From contig OZ244794.1 of assembly GCA_965219915.1 (NCBI GenBank), positions 1,302,001 to 1,366,000 on the forward strand: a stretch of 64,000 nucleotides of DNA, given 5' to 3'. The first letter of the stretch is position 1, and each line of letters opens with the position of its first letter. Origin of the DNA: Bin80 sp965219915 (lineage in GTDB: Bacteria; Bacteroidota; Rhodothermia; Rhodothermales; Bin80). Shown one piece after another: positions 1-8,886 of this stretch. The position numbers and the translations under genes are program-made. The notes below the pieces were generated by a model, which ran no database searches, had not been told where the DNA came from, and saw only the letters and a list, made by a program, of their open reading frames with translations.

Positions 1-924
1 AGCATGGAAGCGCCCGTTCTCAATAAACCAGCGGCTTGTGTGAAGTCCGCCGCATACTGTGCCGGCCAGGTACAGGCCTCGACGATTGGTTTCGAAGGTC
101 TCGGCATGGTGAACAGGAGTGCGGGACGCGTCATCCTTGATGTCAATACCCAGCGTCTCCAGGAAGGCAAAATCTGGATGATAGCCGGTCATGGCAATCA
201 CAAAATCATTTTTCAATGTAGAGGGTCCGTCGGGTCCTTCCAGGACAATGTGGTCGGGTTCAATAGCGGTTACCCGTGTGTTGAAGCGTGCAGTAATGCT
301 GCCTTCCTTGATGCGGTTCTCAATGTCCGGCTTAATCCAGTACTTGATCTTTTCAGACAGAGCATCTCCGCGATGAATCAGAGAGACCTCAGCGCCAAAA
401 TGGTAGCATTCCAGAGCGGCTTTTGCAGCTGAATTCTTTGCTCCGATAACCGCCACATGTTGTTCGGCGTAGGCATAAGGTTCTCGGTAGTAGTGTGTGA
501 CCTTTGGGAGGTTCTCACCAGGGACCCCGAGGGCGTTGGGGATGTCAAAAAAACCGGTCGCAACAATGACCTTGCGGCATGGATACGTTCCTTTGTTTGT
601 GATAACCGTGAATTCCTCATCGGCACCATCTACGCGCTGTACGCGCTCATAAAGCTGCAGATTCAAGGCTTCCCTGGCTGCGACCCGACGATAATATTCA
701 AGCGCTTCGGGGCGCGTGGGTTTTGTATTTAGAGTGGGAAAGGGATGTCCACCAATCTCAAGGAGTTCGGCCGTGGAGAAGAATTCCATGTGCGTAGGAT
801 AGCCGACCAATGAGTTGACAATCGTCCCTTTTTCTATGATGACGGCATTCAGGCCATGCTTCGCAGCCTGGATACTACAGGCCAAGCCCACTGGGCCGGC
901 TCCGATAATTACAATATCCCGCAT
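1..924 (-). CDS. ypdA: YpdA-family bacillithiol disulfide reductase (C-terminus cut by window edge)
   Basis: This is a flavin-dependent pyridine nucleotide-disulfide oxidoreductase. The ATG at 924 is followed at once by the FAD-binding fold MRDIVIIGAGPVGLA. A second Rossmann motif, HVAVIGAKNSAA, sits at about residues 165-176 and binds NADPH. The frame is open for 308 codons and leaves the window without a stop; family members are about 325 residues, so only a short C-terminal piece is missing. There is no CxxC redox pair of the thioredoxin-reductase kind, which fits YpdA, proposed to reduce oxidised bacillithiol in the cytoplasm. It is the last visible gene of a minus-strand cluster with tadA, 46 bp downstream of it. 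The family is a confident call; the substrate rests on family knowledge only. Confidence 0.85.
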   Translation of the reverse strand, partial: MRDIVIIGAGPVGLACSIQAAKHGLNAVIIEKGTIVNSLVGYPTHMEFFSTAELLEIGGHPFPTLNTKPTRPEALEYYRRVAAREALNLQLYERVQRVDGADEEFTVITNKGTYPCRKVIVATGFFDIPNALGVPGENLPKVTHYYREPYAYAEQHVAVIGAKNSAAKAALECYHFGAEVSLIHRGDALSEKIKYWIKPDIENRIKEGSITARFNTRVTAIEPDHIVLEGPDGPSTLKNDFVIAMTGYHPDFAFLETLGIDIKDDASRTPVHHAETFETNRRGLYLAGTVCGGLHTSRWFIENGRFHA

Positions 925-970
925 ATCCGATCTATATTAGATGATGTGCAGTCTGTTGCGGAATAGTCGC

Positions 971-1450
971 TCATGAAGAAGCTTTTCTGAGTTGCTGAAA
1001 AAAATCCCGGAGCAGATGTTCGGCTTGGTCCGCTTCCACACCACTGATTATTTCCACTTGATGGTTTAAGCGTTCATCCTGCGGGATATTATACAAGGTG
1101 GAAGCACCACCCGCCTTCGCATCCAGAGCTCCAAAGCATAGCCGATCCAGTCGAGCGAGTACGATCGCACCTGCACACATAGGACACGGCTCCAACGTGA
1201 CATACAGCGTGCACGCTTCCAGAACTTTAGACTGAAGAGTTTCACACGCCGCTGTGATCGCAATCATTTCGGCGTGCGCGGTCGGGTCACGCAAGGATTC
1301 AACTAGGTTGTGGCCTCTACCGACAATCTGTTGATCTCTCACGACTACAGCCCCGACAGGTACCTCTCCCTTTTCTTTTGCCTGCTCAGCCTGCCGGAGG
1401 GCAGCCTTCATAAAGCGGCGATCTGGCTCAAGCAATTGTGACAACGCCAT
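971..1450 (-). CDS. tadA: tRNA-specific adenosine deaminase TadA
   Basis: TadA converts adenosine-34 to inosine in the anticodon of tRNA-Arg(ACG), using zinc-activated water. The 159 residues carry the cytidine/deoxycytidylate deaminase fold: HAE at residues 59-61 (zinc ligand His59, proton shuttle Glu61) and PCPMC at 88-92 (zinc ligands Cys89 and Cys92). The N-terminal FMKAALRQAEQA helix and the VPVGAVVV strand are typical. Length matches bacterial TadA (about 150-170). The start is the ATG at 1450, six bases after the stop of the small membrane protein, so the two are probably co-transcribed. A general cytosine/guanine deaminase is the only realistic alternative, and the PCPMCAGAI signature favours TadA. 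Confidence 0.93.
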   Translation of the reverse strand: MALSQLLEPDRRFMKAALRQAEQAKEKGEVPVGAVVVRDQQIVGRGHNLVESLRDPTAHAEMIAITAACETLQSKVLEACTLYVTLEPCPMCAGAIVLARLDRLCFGALDAKAGGASTLYNIPQDERLNHQVEIISGVEADQAEHLLRDFFQQLRKASS

Positions 1451-1455
1451 GCCCT

Positions 1456-1638
1456 CTACAGAGAGCGCCTACCGCCAATGATCCGTACAACTACACCTAC
1501 TACGAAGAGAATGATCAGGATTGGCATTGCAGCCCAGGCCAGACCTACTACCAACCCGAGTATAACATCCAACAATGCGACCACAGCGACAATTACAATC
1601 GCGATCACAATCCAGCGAAGAACCAAGTCCAGACGCAT
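1456..1638 (-). CDS. Small hydrophobic membrane protein, 60 aa
   Basis: This is a short open frame filling the space between the Kelch lipoprotein stop (1660) and the tadA start (1450), with 21 and 5 bp gaps. The product begins MRLDLVLRW, has two strongly hydrophobic stretches (about residues 9-30 and 31-53) and ends in basic residues (RIIGGRRSL). It would therefore be a two-helix inner-membrane hairpin with a cationic C-terminus. I do not recognise a family. Its tight packing in the minus-strand cluster and its clean membrane profile support a real gene; the low-complexity hydrophobic sequence means homology would be hard to judge. Confidence 0.55.
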   Translation of the reverse strand: MRLDLVLRWIVIAIVIVAVVALLDVILGLVVGLAWAAMPILIILFVVGVVVRIIGGRRSL

Positions 1639-1659
1639 TTGTCCTGAGAATTGTCGAGG

Positions 1660-2982
1660 CTACTCAGTAGAAACTACAACATACTCCGAGGCCGCGATGG
1701 CTGTTCCATTTCGACCAAACCCACCGACCAACAGTACCGACCTTAATCCCGAGGGAGTGGCGGTATGACGATAACGGCCTACCATGGCCTGTGAAGGTCG
1801 CATGGCAAAAAATTGATTCGCCTGTTCGTTGAATACCTCCATTTGTGTAAGTACATCCGCGGGGGTGCTTTGATGTCCGCCAAAGGTCGTGAACACGCCG
1901 CTGAGGACCGATGCTGTTGCATGTGCAGTACGAGGCAGCACAAACTGGGGTAGATCCGAGATAAATAATCCGGTACCTCCTGGGTAATCAATGCGCATGT
2001 TCCCGTTGATGGCAGAGTTACTTATGAATCGGCTTCCTAATAAGAGATACGAGTTAGGTTGCGTTTGGGTTACAGTATATCCGGCCACGGGCTCGTCAAT
2101 AAATGGAGCGGAGCGGTTTGTATTTAAAGCGACAAGCTCATCGGGGTCAATCCTGAAAGTGCGCAGATCCTGCCGCACACCAAAGAATGGGCTAGAGCCA
2201 TAACGCGTATCTCCACTACCTCCGATAAGATCAAGAAACAGTTCATCACCAGACTGGCGCAGTACAGCAGCATGGTGCACGCGGCGAATCGGTTGCCCAC
2301 GGACAGGTATCTCCCGAAATCCGCGCCCGGATGCATCGGGGCTAAATATTTCTGCGGATTCAATCAATTCTCCCACACTAGTGGGTGAATCTACCCTGCT
2401 TCCCCCGACAATCAATACCTGACCATTCGGGAGAACCGTAGAGGTGTGACCGGTTCTGGGAGTAATAAGGCGCTCTTGCATGAGGCCGAAAACTCCGGAG
2501 TTGGAAGCCAACAGGAAAGACTCCCCTCGCGCGGGTCCTCCTTGTGTGCCAGCTCCTCCGGTAACCATCAGATCCCCACCGCGGAGGCGTACGATGGAGT
2601 GTCCTCCACGACCTTCGGGCAACGAAGGTGCATTTAACGAAATGCGGTGAGGCAGATAAACAGCATAGGCAGTATCTACCCGGGAAATGTTCTCCACATC
2701 TACTGCCTCGAGTATCAGCGTATTAAGACCAAGCCGCAAACCAACGGATATTTGCCAGAAAGCAGGTCCGGGGGGAGCGGGATCCATGGGTGTGCCATTG
2801 AGCAAAACGCCGCCTACTGCTCTGAAGTGAGCAGACTGCACGCGCAGCTGAATCACGGGAATGGTCTGAACCTCAGAAAGGTCGGGTTCCAAGACCACGA
2901 GTTCCGGTTGTATAGTTTCAACGAATGGACGCTCACACGCCGCTAGCCCCAATACGATAAGCCACCAATATCGCATGATCAA
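1660..2982 (-). CDS. Kelch-repeat lipoprotein
   Basis: The 440-residue product has a lipoprotein signal: a short charged start, a hydrophobic core WWLIVLGLAAC and the lipobox LAAC with Cys16. An Ig-like or carbohydrate-binding-like segment (about 25-110) is followed by repeated Kelch-type units such as GRGGHSIVRLRGGDLMVTGG, PRTGHTSTVLPNGQVLIVGG and GRYRHTATPSGLRSVLLVGG. These should fold as a beta-propeller on the outer membrane or in the periplasm. Its start overlaps the truA stop by 4 bp (translational coupling). The function is unknown; Kelch propellers usually bind proteins or glycans. The location next to RNA-modification genes looks like operon convenience. Confidence 0.75.
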   Translation of the reverse strand: MIMRYWWLIVLGLAACERPFVETIQPELVVLEPDLSEVQTIPVIQLRVQSAHFRAVGGVLLNGTPMDPAPPGPAFWQISVGLRLGLNTLILEAVDVENISRVDTAYAVYLPHRISLNAPSLPEGRGGHSIVRLRGGDLMVTGGAGTQGGPARGESFLLASNSGVFGLMQERLITPRTGHTSTVLPNGQVLIVGGSRVDSPTSVGELIESAEIFSPDASGRGFREIPVRGQPIRRVHHAAVLRQSGDELFLDLIGGSGDTRYGSSPFFGVRQDLRTFRIDPDELVALNTNRSAPFIDEPVAGYTVTQTQPNSYLLLGSRFISNSAINGNMRIDYPGGTGLFISDLPQFVLPRTAHATASVLSGVFTTFGGHQSTPADVLTQMEVFNEQANQFFAMRPSQAMVGRYRHTATPSGLRSVLLVGGFGRNGTAIAASEYVVVSTE

Positions 2983-3749
2983 TTGCTTCCTCCGAAGATC
3001 GGTGTATCATACATCACATGTTCGAGCACGAGACCATATGCGGGTGCAGCCACACCAGACTCACGCCGATCCTGTGTCGCAAGAATACGCTTCATATCCT
3101 CCACGGATCTTTTGCCGCGCCCGATTTCCAGTAACGTGCCCACCAGTGCGCGTACCATACCATGTAAGAACCGGTCCGCCTCCACCACAAATCGCCAGCA
3201 ACCGGAACGTACTTCCGGCTCCCATTGCGCCCGCCTAATGTTGCAAATGCGATTAACGGTTGCACTGCGCGTACGGCAGAATGCTCCAAAATGTTGGTTA
3301 CCGATAAGAAGAGTGCATGCAAGATTCATGCGCTCAAAATCTGGCGAAGAATAGATCACCAATCGACGACTACGTTCGAGGGCCAGCGGTTCGGTAGAAA
3401 CATAGTAATGATACCTTCTCAGCCTTGCATCATATCGCGCATGAAAGTTTTCTTGTACCTGTGCTACAGCACGTACTGCGACAGTGGGGGGTAACAGGCC
3501 GTTGAGTGCTTTTACAAGACGTTGAAATTCATGATCGGGAAGGGTTTCACATTCAAAATGTGCCACTTGCCCCCTTGCATGTACTCCTGCATCAGTGCGA
3601 CCTGAGCCTGTGACCTGCAAGTGTTTTTGACGCGTGAAGGTTTGTAGAGCCTTTTCTACACTTGCTTGTATGGTTGGGCCCCCACTTTGTCGTTGCCAGC
3701 CGTTGAACTCTGAGCCGTCATACTCCAGTAGCAATGCATATCTGGACAT
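2979..3749 (-). CDS. truA: tRNA pseudouridine(38-40) synthase TruA
   Basis: TruA isomerises uridines 38-40 in the anticodon stem-loop of many tRNAs. The 256 residues start with YALLLEYDGSEFNGWQRQ, the family's N-terminal strand. The catalytic aspartate is Asp53 in GSGRTDAGVHARGQVAHF. Later blocks, RRYHYYV, HGMVRALVGTLLEIGRGK and RESGVAAPAYGLVLE, are also diagnostic. Length matches the E. coli enzyme (270). It is the first gene of the minus-strand cluster and overlaps the Kelch lipoprotein gene by 4 bp, so the cluster promoter must lie within 3750-4212. Confidence 0.95.
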   Translation of the reverse strand: MSRYALLLEYDGSEFNGWQRQSGGPTIQASVEKALQTFTRQKHLQVTGSGRTDAGVHARGQVAHFECETLPDHEFQRLVKALNGLLPPTVAVRAVAQVQENFHARYDARLRRYHYYVSTEPLALERSRRLVIYSSPDFERMNLACTLLIGNQHFGAFCRTRSATVNRICNIRRAQWEPEVRSGCWRFVVEADRFLHGMVRALVGTLLEIGRGKRSVEDMKRILATQDRRESGVAAPAYGLVLEHVMYDTPIFGGSN

Positions 3750-4212
3750 GGAACCTGAGTTCTTGAGTAGACGGTACTAAAGAGATAGGGCAGAATGGGA
3801 ATAATGAACCGTGCGATTAATGCATCCACTCTAGGATCAAGCACACAGATCTCCGCTGAACCAGGGCTGAAAGAAGCCACCGTTCAAGGATCCCATGTTG
3901 TCCTACAGTACAATTATATTTGGAAATTGTGTCAGGTTAGCCAGCCGAGGAGTTTACGGAAATGCGTTAGGCGAAGGTAATGTGGAGTCCGCGAAGAGAT
4001 TTGGCATGCATTTATAGGGAGGGATGTGGCGCAAGGCTATCGAATCTGGTCGAACGATCTTGGCGAAATGCGGATGCTCATCTCCAGCCGCCGACAATCC
4101 GACCTTAACCCCAATGCTGCGGAGCGCCTGGCAAAAAAAAGTTATTGCAAGAGGCACAGAGCTGAAACATTAGATAATTTTATGCGCAATTGCGTGTATA
4201 ATTCTCCATCAT
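3750..4212. other. Intergenic, 463 bp, no gene recognised
   Basis: This lies upstream of truA (minus strand) and downstream of the DUF4143 ATPase. Short open frames on both strands show no family resemblance. A TAnnTTTG-like octamer occurs at 3915-3922 on the plus strand, but no TTG box lies at the right distance. The truA promoter should lie here; I could not place it. Confidence 0.4.
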
Positions 4213-5379
4213 TTATTTGGTGTGTAGTTCCCGCCAGGGAATGATTTCAGCATCTCCTCGGGATTGAGATTGATCACCCCCATATACGGCTATGGCAGAG
4301 CATTCGTAGGAAGATCCCTCAAAATGTCTCCGCACCCGACGGATACCATTCAACAGGCTGGATGAGGCAGTGGTGGTGGATTTGGCCTCAATCAATTGAA
4401 CATGTGAAGGCGTATGAACGATCAGATCTACCTCTGCACCGTTGTGGTCACGGTAAAAGGACAGCGTTCTCGTTGTTTCCCCGAGATTGGTTTGCCTCTT
4501 TACAAACTCCGAAACCACCCACGATTCAAAGATCTGCCCTCGAAGTGGGTGGGTATGCAGTTGCTCGGGCGTACGAATCCCAAGCAACCAGCAAACCAGT
4601 CCTGAATCGTAAAAATGTAGTTTCGGCATCCGCACAAGTCGCTTTCGCAAATTGCCGCTAAAGTTCTGCAGTCGAAAGGCAATAAAGCTCGCTTCAAGTA
4701 CACTGATCCAAGCCTTCGCCGTAGGCTGCGATAAACCACAATCTCCGGCGAGAGAAGATAAGTTGAGTAACTGGGCAGTCCGTCCTGCACACAGCTGAAT
4801 AAATCGCTGAAATGTTGTCAGATCCCCCACATTGGTGATCATCCGAACGTCTCTTTCCACATACGTGCTTACGTAGGCTCTAAGCCATTCCACTGGGTTT
4901 AAGCCTGCATCAAATATCCGTGGATAGGATCCTGTGAACAACGCCTCTTCCAGGGATTGAGGATACTGAGAGAATCTCGTGACTTCAGGCCATGTAAGCG
5001 GGAGCAGGTTGAATATTGCGGTACGACCTGCAAGGGATTGGCTGATTGAGGAGAGTAATAGGAAATTTTGTGAACCTGTGAGAATCCATTGCCCAGGTTT
5101 AGGATTATCGTCTACAATACCTTGCAAATAAGAAAGCAATTCCGGCACGCGTTGTACCTCGTCAATAATCGCCCCACTGGGAAACTGAGCCAAGAATCCT
5201 CGGGGATCTTCCAGAGCAAAAGCTCGATGATCTGGAGCTTCAAGACTTACGAATGCATGATTCTCAAACAATCCCCTGCTTAGCGTAGTCTTCCCGCTTT
5301 GCCTGGGACCAGTGATGGTGATCACAGGAAATCCCTCGGCTGCCAGCTTTAAGGATTCGGTAATGTCTCGCCTGATCAT
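4213..5379 (-). CDS. AAA ATPase with DUF4143 domain
   Basis: Members of this family have an N-terminal AAA domain and a C-terminal DUF4143 domain and occur as single, often mobile, genes of unknown role. The P-loop is GPRQSGKTTL, about 20 residues from the start. Walker B is AIIDEVQRVPELL, the sensor-like stretch is WILTGSQNFLL, and SLAGRTAIFNLLPLTWPE is typical of the group. The C-terminal part (about 200-388) is DUF4143, with the nuclease-like FYRDHNGAEVDLIV block. I start at the ATG at 5379 (MIRRDITESL), as most relatives do; an in-frame TTG four codons upstream is possible. It stands alone, with 463 and 608 bp of non-coding DNA around it, which suggests an acquired gene. Confidence 0.88.
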   Translation of the reverse strand: MIRRDITESLKLAAEGFPVITITGPRQSGKTTLSRGLFENHAFVSLEAPDHRAFALEDPRGFLAQFPSGAIIDEVQRVPELLSYLQGIVDDNPKPGQWILTGSQNFLLLSSISQSLAGRTAIFNLLPLTWPEVTRFSQYPQSLEEALFTGSYPRIFDAGLNPVEWLRAYVSTYVERDVRMITNVGDLTTFQRFIQLCAGRTAQLLNLSSLAGDCGLSQPTAKAWISVLEASFIAFRLQNFSGNLRKRLVRMPKLHFYDSGLVCWLLGIRTPEQLHTHPLRGQIFESWVVSEFVKRQTNLGETTRTLSFYRDHNGAEVDLIVHTPSHVQLIEAKSTTTASSSLLNGIRRVRRHFEGSSYECSAIAVYGGDQSQSRGDAEIIPWRELHTK

Positions 5380-5987
5380 TTTCTCATTCAATTAAGGCAT
5401 ATAAAAATGCAATTTTGAAATTGTCTACTTTTTCACGCCCATACCGATCCCTTTGTTCCTATCTGCTCAACATGGTTGACCTCTCTGCCGAGATACCATT
5501 GTCGAGGATCGCCGGGAATCAATCTTTTGGAGAATGATCACACGCAAGAATCAACAATCCACAACTTTGGCAACGATGGGTTTTCTTGATTAAGCGACTT
5601 CTTTCGGTTCAAAGAATTGGCTCGCGGGAAGCGTGCAGATTCCGGTTGAGCCGGGCCACATGGTCGAGGTGCACCTAAAAGGAAAATTTTGAGCATAGAT
5701 TATGCTACAATCCGTGCCGGTTATGTATAACACACAGGTAACGAGAACGGATAGGGTCTCTGATCATAATTCCAAGTATACCCTCCTTCCATCGCCGAAT
5801 GCCTGCGATACAGGTAATATTCCCGAAAAAACCGGATCAGGCGCCCAGCGTCAAGCCAGGCCGTATGCGATTCAAACTCTGTCGAAACACACCATATCCG
5901 CTAAGCGAACCAACCCCTGATTCCCTTGTAATTCCGTATCATCTCCGTTAGCGTTCCACACAATCGTCCCGGATCCAGGCAGACGTA
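5380..5987. other. Intergenic, 608 bp, between divergent genes
   Basis: The spacer separates the minus-strand ATPase from plus-strand aroK and should carry both promoters. No coding frame looks real. A short inverted repeat, AGCATA-GAT-TATGCT (5692-5706), is the only structured element noticed; its role is unknown. No terminator or RNA gene was recognised. Confidence 0.4.
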
Positions 5988-6527
5988 ATGTCCAGAGTTT
6001 TTCTCACAGGTTTCATGGGATGTGGCAAAAGCGTAACGGGTGCATTGTTGGCCGCCCGCCTTTCGGTTGATTTTATTGATCTGGATGATCGTATCGCCGA
6101 GATGGCGGGACGCTCCGTAGGGGAAATTTTCTCTGAGTCAGGTGAAAAGGCTTTTCGGAGTCTAGAGTCTACGGCCTTGCAGTCATTGCCAAATGATATC
6201 GTTTGTGCTCTGGGAGGTGGGACGTTCATACACCCGGCAAACCGGGCCTGGTCTCTGAAAAAAGCAGAGGTTCTGTATCTCCGTGTAAGTGTACCGGAAT
6301 TGGTGCGCAGACTCCGGGCTGACAATACGGTGCGTCCCTTATTACAGGATCAGGAAGGCGGGCCTTTGGGCGTTGGTCAAATGGAGAACCGGATTCGTTG
6401 CATGCTTGAAGAACGAGAGCCAATCTACCGGCAAGCCCATCAGACAATCAATGTGGATGGTGTTCCACCCGAGGTTGCAGCAGAGAAGTGCTGGGAAGCT
6501 TACCGGAGTCGGAATGTACGTCGATGA
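5988..6527 (+). CDS. aroK: Shikimate kinase
   Basis: Shikimate kinase phosphorylates shikimate at the 3-hydroxyl with ATP, the fifth step towards chorismate, in the cytoplasm. The 179 residues open with MSRVFLTGFMGCGKS, a classical Walker A at residues 8-15. FIDLDDRIAEMAGRSVGEIF contains the shikimate-binding aspartate. ALGGGTF matches the conserved GGG substrate loop, and VRPLL gives the lid arginine region. The 3' end overlaps the rnhB 3' end on the opposite strand by 28 bp. aroA lies 4 kb downstream on the other strand, so pathway genes are nearby but not in one operon. Length is normal for the family. Confidence 0.94.
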   Translation: MSRVFLTGFMGCGKSVTGALLAARLSVDFIDLDDRIAEMAGRSVGEIFSESGEKAFRSLESTALQSLPNDIVCALGGGTFIHPANRAWSLKKAEVLYLRVSVPELVRRLRADNTVRPLLQDQEGGPLGVGQMENRIRCMLEEREPIYRQAHQTINVDGVPPEVAAEKCWEAYRSRNVRR

Positions 6528-7087
6528 TGCGTGCTGGGACCGATTTCCCTGAGTGCACGGTAATGTTTGGAAGTAGGGTAGCCGACATTAGTGGCCCAGC
6601 CGTAGTCAGGGTTGTCCTGATGGAGCCGGTACATGAGATGATCACGGGTCACTTTGGCAACTATCGAGGCCGCCGCTACAGTCTGACTGCGTTGATCCCC
6701 TTTAACAAGTGCAATTTGTGGGCAGCTGGCGCTTGGAATATGACGGTTGCCATCAACCAGGATCACCTGTGGCTGACAGTCAAACAAGTCGATTGCGCGT
6801 TGCATAGCGAGCAAGGATGCTTCTATAATATTGAGTTCAGCGATCTCTTCGGGGGTTGCGTGACCGATACCGATGTCTATGGCGGTTTCACAGATGTTGG
6901 TTAGGGCATTTTCGCGTGCACGTTTTCCCAGTTTCTTGCTGTCGAAAACTCCGTCAACTACTATAGCGGGGGGTAATATGACGGCCGCGGCAACTACCGG
7001 ACCCGCCAGCGCCCCTCGACCAACCTCGTCGATTCCGACTACATGTGTCAGTCCCTGATTCCATAGGACATTTTCATATTTGAGCAT
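6500..7087 (-). CDS. rnhB: Ribonuclease HII
   Basis: RNase HII cuts RNA in RNA-DNA hybrids and starts removal of single ribonucleotides from DNA. The 195 residues contain VVGIDEVGRGALAGPVVAAA with the metal-binding pair Asp20-Glu21, SKKLGKRARE, and VILVDGNRHIP with the third aspartate (Asp112). KGDQRSQTVAAASIVAKVTRD is the family's later signature. The start is the ATG at 7087; nothing similar extends upstream. Its last nine codons are antisense to the end of aroK, so transcription read-through from either gene would make antisense RNA of the other. Type 2 assignment is secure because RNase HI lacks the GRG motif. Confidence 0.95.
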   Translation of the reverse strand: MLKYENVLWNQGLTHVVGIDEVGRGALAGPVVAAAVILPPAIVVDGVFDSKKLGKRARENALTNICETAIDIGIGHATPEEIAELNIIEASLLAMQRAIDLFDCQPQVILVDGNRHIPSASCPQIALVKGDQRSQTVAAASIVAKVTRDHLMYRLHQDNPDYGWATNVGYPTSKHYRALREIGPSTHHRRTFRLR

Positions 7088-7478
7088 ATCCGTTGTTATC
7101 TTGTCGGATCAGGAAGGTATAAGAGTTGTACACGGGCGCCTATATTGGAACCGTGTCCGGCTTCGGATGTTAATGGAGGCGTCGTAGGAACTATCTCGTA
7201 CGGTGGGTGGTGCGGACTGGAATGAGTTGTACACGATGTCCGGGATTGAGGGGACTGCACGGTGGAGTGCTCTCATAGGAGTTCCCCGTGATCCGTGAAG
7301 GACATATACATAAGCGTTATCTGGGATACGGGTACATTGCGTGTAATTTCCCAAGGTGTGCTGCGCAGTGGCATTGCGTCTGAAGCTCATTCCCCTTGTG
7401 TGCCCGATGTCTAGGCACAGGTGCTTTATTCCAAACATAAATCGCTGGCAAGGCCAGCAATGCTGAAACATACGATTG
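7088..7478. other. Intergenic, 391 bp, upstream of rho
   Basis: This is divergent spacer between rnhB (minus) and rho (plus). A long minus-strand open frame here overlaps the rho start and lacks any family signal, so I treat it as chance. In other bacteria the rho leader is autoregulated by Rho itself, and a leader of this size would allow that, but I see no specific attenuator. Confidence 0.35.
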
Positions 7479-8615
7479 ATGGCTCCAAAAGCCAAGCGAC
7501 CTGAGAAGCCGTTCAAGGGAATGCTCGAGATCATAGGAGACCGCAAGTTCGGTTTCGTGCGGGCATTGAAGTCAGGTATGCCAAAGAGCAAGAGCGATCC
7601 GTTCTGCCCGCCTTCATTTATAAGTCGCTACAGGCTACGCGATGGGGTGGTGCTGGAAGGGTTTGCCAGACCGGGCAGGAGAGGAGATCTGCAGGTGTCC
7701 CGCCTCGTAACGGTAATGGGTAAACGCCCCACGGAATGGGCCGATCTGCTTGAGTTCTCGAAGGGGCAGATCGTTTACCCTGACACCAAATTGAACCTGG
7801 TCAAAGGCCCTGATGACATAACGATGCGGGTTGTGGATCTGGCGTGTCCGATCGGCAAAGGGCAAAGGGCATTGATTGTGGCTCCACCTCGTACGGGAAA
7901 AACAATAATTCTAAAAGAAACTGCCGCGTCATTAACACAAAATCATCCCGATATTCATTTGGTTGCACTTCTGGTTGATGAGCGCCCGGAAGAAGTAACT
8001 GACTTTCGGCGCAGCACAAAGGCGACTGTTTTTGCCAGCTCCAGTGATGAGGATGAGTTCAATCATGTACGGGTGTCGGTATTGGCATTTGAGTATGCCA
8101 AACGTCTGGTAGAACTGGGAGATGATGTTGTTCTGCTCTTGGATTCACTGACACGTCTTGGACGCACATTCAATCTTTGGGGAGAGGGTTCGGGGCGAAC
8201 GATGTCAGGGGGGCTGGATTCTGCGGCAATGCGGATTCCCCGACGCCTGTTCGGAAGTGCACGAAATATCGAGGATGGCGGTTCGCTTACGCTGATTGCT
8301 ACAGCTTTGATTGAGACCGGCAGCCGGATGGATGATGTGATCTTCGAGGAGTTCAAAGGCACAGGTAATGCAGAGATAGTACTGGATCGGCAAATGGCGC
8401 ATCGCCGCGTTTGGCCCGCGATAAATCTCAGAAAATCGGGAACACGTAATGAGGAATTACTCCTGGGACAATCTATGCAAAAGCACAATCGACTGTTTCA
8501 GGTGCTCAACAGTCGTCGACCGATGGAGGCCATGCAGGCATTGACCCGTCATATGCGTACCTTCCCGACGAACGATGCGATGCTTTCGGCTTTGATTAGT
8601 GATCGCGGTTACTGA
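7479..8615 (+). CDS. rho: Transcription termination factor Rho (short form)
   Basis: Rho is a hexameric RNA-dependent ATPase that ends transcription. The cold-shock-like RNA-binding domain begins directly at KGMLEIIGDRKFGFVRAL. The motor domain has Walker A VAPPRTGKT (about residues 135-142), LLVDERPEEVTDFRR, Walker B DVVLLLDSLTRLGR, the Q/R-loop region SGGLDSAAMRIPRR and SARNIEDGGSLT. At 378 residues it is shorter than E. coli Rho (419) because the N-terminal helix bundle is missing; an in-frame TGA at 7464 prevents a longer start. Many Bacteroidota have the opposite, a large N-terminal extension. The start is the ATG at 7479, with a TTG one codon earlier also possible. Confidence 0.93.
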   Translation: MAPKAKRPEKPFKGMLEIIGDRKFGFVRALKSGMPKSKSDPFCPPSFISRYRLRDGVVLEGFARPGRRGDLQVSRLVTVMGKRPTEWADLLEFSKGQIVYPDTKLNLVKGPDDITMRVVDLACPIGKGQRALIVAPPRTGKTIILKETAASLTQNHPDIHLVALLVDERPEEVTDFRRSTKATVFASSSDEDEFNHVRVSVLAFEYAKRLVELGDDVVLLLDSLTRLGRTFNLWGEGSGRTMSGGLDSAAMRIPRRLFGSARNIEDGGSLTLIATALIETGSRMDDVIFEEFKGTGNAEIVLDRQMAHRRVWPAINLRKSGTRNEELLLGQSMQKHNRLFQVLNSRRPMEAMQALTRHMRTFPTNDAMLSALISDRGY

Positions 8616-8694
8616 CCGTCAGACGCTCGGCCGCGTGGTGCAGAAATACTTGTTGGCCAATCCCAAAAAACTGGTTTGCCAGGGTCAATAAACC

Positions 8695-8877
8695 TTAACC
8701 TCCGGATGATTTCGTATAGGGCAGAAGCTTACGTTCCGTTGATCCTGACCAAGCATACTGTTTCATATCAGGGAGGATGTACATGACTTGAGTCAAGTGC
8801 ACCCTGACTAAACCAGCGGTGTGTACCGGATCGCGAAGATTGCGTAGGGATCTGCGCACACTTCGAAAATCATTCAT
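8695..8877 (-). CDS. Short ORF just downstream of the methyltransferase, possible gene remnant
   Basis: The frame of 60 codons begins with an ATG 9 bp after the methyltransferase stop (or a TTG directly after it). The product begins MNDFRSVRRSLRNLRDPV and matches nothing I recognise. Its position is where a partner restriction enzyme would be expected, so it may be the start of a truncated endonuclease, or only chance coding. There is no independent support. Confidence 0.25.
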   Translation of the reverse strand: MNDFRSVRRSLRNLRDPVHTAGLVRVHLTQVMYILPDMKQYAWSGSTERKLLPYTKSSGG

Positions 8878-8886
8878 TCCGCGCAA

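Noticed and set aside
1438..1647. Plus-strand open frame rich in Asn, Asp and Tyr
   Set aside because: It is antisense to the small membrane gene between tadA and the Kelch gene; its composition is a mirror of hydrophobic codons.
7109..7591. Minus-strand open frame of 160 codons upstream of rho
   Set aside because: It overlaps the rho start region, has irregular composition and no family signal; the divergent promoter region fits better.
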